From contig NC_082598.1 in assembly GCF_030936135.1 (NCBI RefSeq), positions 48,762,347-48,826,346 of the forward strand: a stretch of DNA of 64,000 nt. Direction: 5' to 3'. Positions 62,675 through 64,000 of the stretch are shown one piece after another. The DNA is from Gavia stellata (Eukaryota > Chordata > Aves > Gaviiformes > Gaviidae). The notes beneath the pieces are model-generated. The model made no database searches and was not told the origin of the DNA. It saw only the letters and a list, made by a program, of their open reading frames with translations. The translations under genes and the position numbers were made by a program. Numbering within the stretch: the first letter of the stretch is position 1; the number at the start of each line of letters is the position of its first letter.

Positions 62675-63321
62675 GTAAGAGGGAGCCGCCGGGCTGCCCC
62701 CGGGCCGGCAGCATCTGCCCCCCATGAGCCGCCCCGACAGCGGGCTCCCTCCCCAGCTTTCTGCAGGGGAGCGGAGGCTTCTCCCGCCCGTTACAGCACG
62801 TCCCGGTGCTCCGGGACGGGGGGGCCGGGGAGGGCGCCGCAGATCAGGCTTAGGAAGGATTTCCCGAGGGGACCGGGGAAACCGCAGGCACCGTCGGGGA
62901 ACTGGCACCGGCCCGCAGCTCCCGGCCTTTGCCCGTCCCCGTCTCGAAATGAACGGTCCGGGAGCCCGGACTCGAGCTGCGCGGCTCCCAAAGGGACAAT
63001 CTCCTTCTGCAAAGATCATCGCTGAAGCGCGGTGTTGGAGTGCTTTGTGTCGCGTGTCCTCCCTCTCTTTACTCTCTCCCCCGTAAAAAAAACTTTCGGT
63101 TTAGGTGTGACCTTAAAAGCACCCCGTGCCCCCCTCCAGCGGGTCTGCAGCAAGGTAAGGCGCGTCAAAGTGCTGGGGCAGCGCCGGGGCTGGCGGGGAG
63201 AAGGCGCAGGTTCAGTCCGTCCATGGAGGGATGGAAAACCGGCGTTTCCCGAAGGGTTCCCAACGCCACCTGCTGTTCCTTTCTCCCCGAGCCTGACGGG
63301 GACTGTCCCTTGCATTTCCAG
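62675..63321 (+). other. SFRP2: SFRP2 intron 1
   Basis: This is a short 647-base GT-AG intron (donor GTAAGA, acceptor TTGCATTTCCAG). Its left part is GC-rich and continues the promoter CpG island. It contains a compact G-rich tract at 62813-62834 on the sense strand that fits the G-quadruplex pattern. Several open frames run through it, but they are shadows produced by high GC content and show no homology that I recognise. Confidence 0.93.
62813..62834 (+). other. Compact G-quadruplex motif in SFRP2 intron 1
   Basis: Four G runs (3, 7, 4 and 3 or more) are separated by loops of AC, CC and A in just 22 bases. Such short loops predict a very stable quadruplex. It is on the coding strand, so it would form in the nascent transcript as well as in DNA, about 140 bases after the exon 1 donor. 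Confidence 0.6.
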
Positions 63322-63402
63322 CACCCAAGGTCTGCGATGCCTGCAAAAACAAAAATGAAGATGATAATGACATCGTGGAAAACCTCTGCAAAAATGACTT
63401 TG
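63322..63402 (+). CDS. SFRP2: SFRP2 exon 2: start of the netrin-like region
   Basis: This 81-base exon follows a TTTCCAG acceptor and ends at a GTAAGT donor. Joined to the split codon of exon 1 it reads in frame through APKVCDACKNKN and ends in KNDF plus one base. That is the segment linking the frizzled domain to the C-terminal netrin-like (NTR) module of SFRP2. Residues Cys169 and Cys172 are the first NTR cysteines, and Cys188 follows in LCKNDF. The acidic EDDND run matches the equivalent position in mammalian SFRP2. Because 81 is a multiple of three, the reading phase at its end equals that at its start, so skipping it would keep the frame. The rest of the NTR domain and the stop codon must lie in an exon to the right of this window. 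The gene is therefore partial here because of the window edge, not because it is damaged. Confidence 0.95.
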
Positions 63403-64000
63403 GTAAGTGGAAGCAGAGCCCTCCGGTTGAAACTTGAGGATCAGATAAAACTCCCAGTGGAATGAGACAGAGATGTGCCTGAATAAAGGCAGGGCTTTGT
63501 CTTATCTGCAGATGGACCCGTCTGACCATTCGGTCATGAAACACAAAATTCCAGCTTGGAATAAAAAGTGGCCCTTTTCTGTTTGCTGTTTCGAAGTAGT
63601 AGTAGTGCTCTTTTATGTGGATGTTGCTGGCAAGCCGAATAGAAAGTAAAATGGGGGAAAAAAAAGAAAAAAGAATCTTTCATCCAGACTATTGCCTGGG
63701 GAGAAGTAGAGCGAAGCTGCATTTAGACATACAAGAATGGTCATGCGGCTCTTTCTCACGTATCATAAGAAAGACTCTCTCTGCAGATTAAGAATGAAAC
63801 TCTATATATCATTTGACAGAGAAGGTAATGCAGAGACAATTGGGGATATAAACTTAATGGGAAGATCTGGGGTTAGAAGAGGATGAGAAAGCCCCTTCGA
63901 CACAGACAACTGAACGGCACATTATCCACACATTAGCATTTCAAGAGAAAAAGGGAATAAGGAGGGGAATCCTTTTATAATAGGTCAATGTTTATACCTG
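63403..64000 (+). other. SFRP2: SFRP2 intron 2, 5' part (cut by window edge)
   Basis: The sequence after the exon 2 donor drops quickly to ordinary AT-rich composition, with an A-rich stretch at about 63657-63673. No further SFRP2 coding sequence is visible before position 64000, so the final exon, encoding most of the NTR domain, lies outside the window. Confidence 0.9.

Larger units (their letters stand above)
61300..63260. promoter_or_regulatory. CpG island over the SFRP2 promoter, exon 1 and intron 1
   Basis: From about 61300 the sequence becomes strongly GC-rich with frequent CpG, and stays so through the leader, exon 1 and most of intron 1. It returns to AT-rich sequence shortly before exon 2. 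CpG-island promoters are the norm for developmental regulators such as the SFRP genes, and SFRP2 promoter methylation is well known in human tumours. The boundaries are judged by eye. A G-rich run at 61434-61467 fits a G-quadruplex pattern. Confidence 0.8.

Overview
This is a vertebrate nuclear genome window, almost certainly from a bird. The interspersed repeats are CR1 LINEs of the avian kind, with the typical CR1 3' end close to 36157, 39971, 48340 and 57900. A few much older relics are also present (MIR-like SINEs and an ancient CR1/L3-type LINE piece). There are no bacterial operons, CRISPR arrays or phage genes, and no long ORF outside the one vertebrate gene. The species cannot be settled from this sequence alone.

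The only gene I can support is SFRP2 (secreted frizzled-related protein 2), on the + strand at the right end. Exon 1 (coding part 62182-62674) encodes the signal peptide and the whole ten-cysteine frizzled domain. Exon 2 (63322-63402) encodes the start of the netrin-like region. The window ends inside intron 2, so the last exon lies beyond 64000. The start sits in a CpG island of roughly 61300-63260, with a CCAAT box, an ATTTGCAT octamer and an A-rich TATA-like stretch about 190-260 bases upstream of the ATG.

The remaining roughly 61 kb looks like the gene desert 5' of SFRP2. In human, as I recall, the next gene on that side is DCHS2, far away at 4q31.3; the same arrangement here is inference. 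From left to right the desert holds: unremarkable AT-rich DNA (1-36000) with three MIR-like relics, one L3-like LINE relic and one protein-like candidate exon (26872-27097); a pair of diverged unnamed repeats (36009 and 38342); three minus-strand CR1 copies (36157, 39971, 48340), the largest carrying a broken ORF2; an isolated CpG-rich patch (42340-42645); a CA-rich microsatellite (about 46936-47106); a nearly perfect 162-bp tandem duplication (47377-47700); a second isolated CpG-rich patch (52430-53140); and a third, larger CpG island 3 kb upstream of SFRP2 (58840-59560) with homeodomain-type motifs embedded in it.

I did not find a new biological system. The items most worth following up are the three CpG-rich patches in the desert, the G-quadruplex-forming tracts around SFRP2 (the tightest is in intron 1), a palindromic RUNX-type site 1.15 kb upstream of the ATG, the 162-bp duplication and the candidate exon at 26.9 kb.
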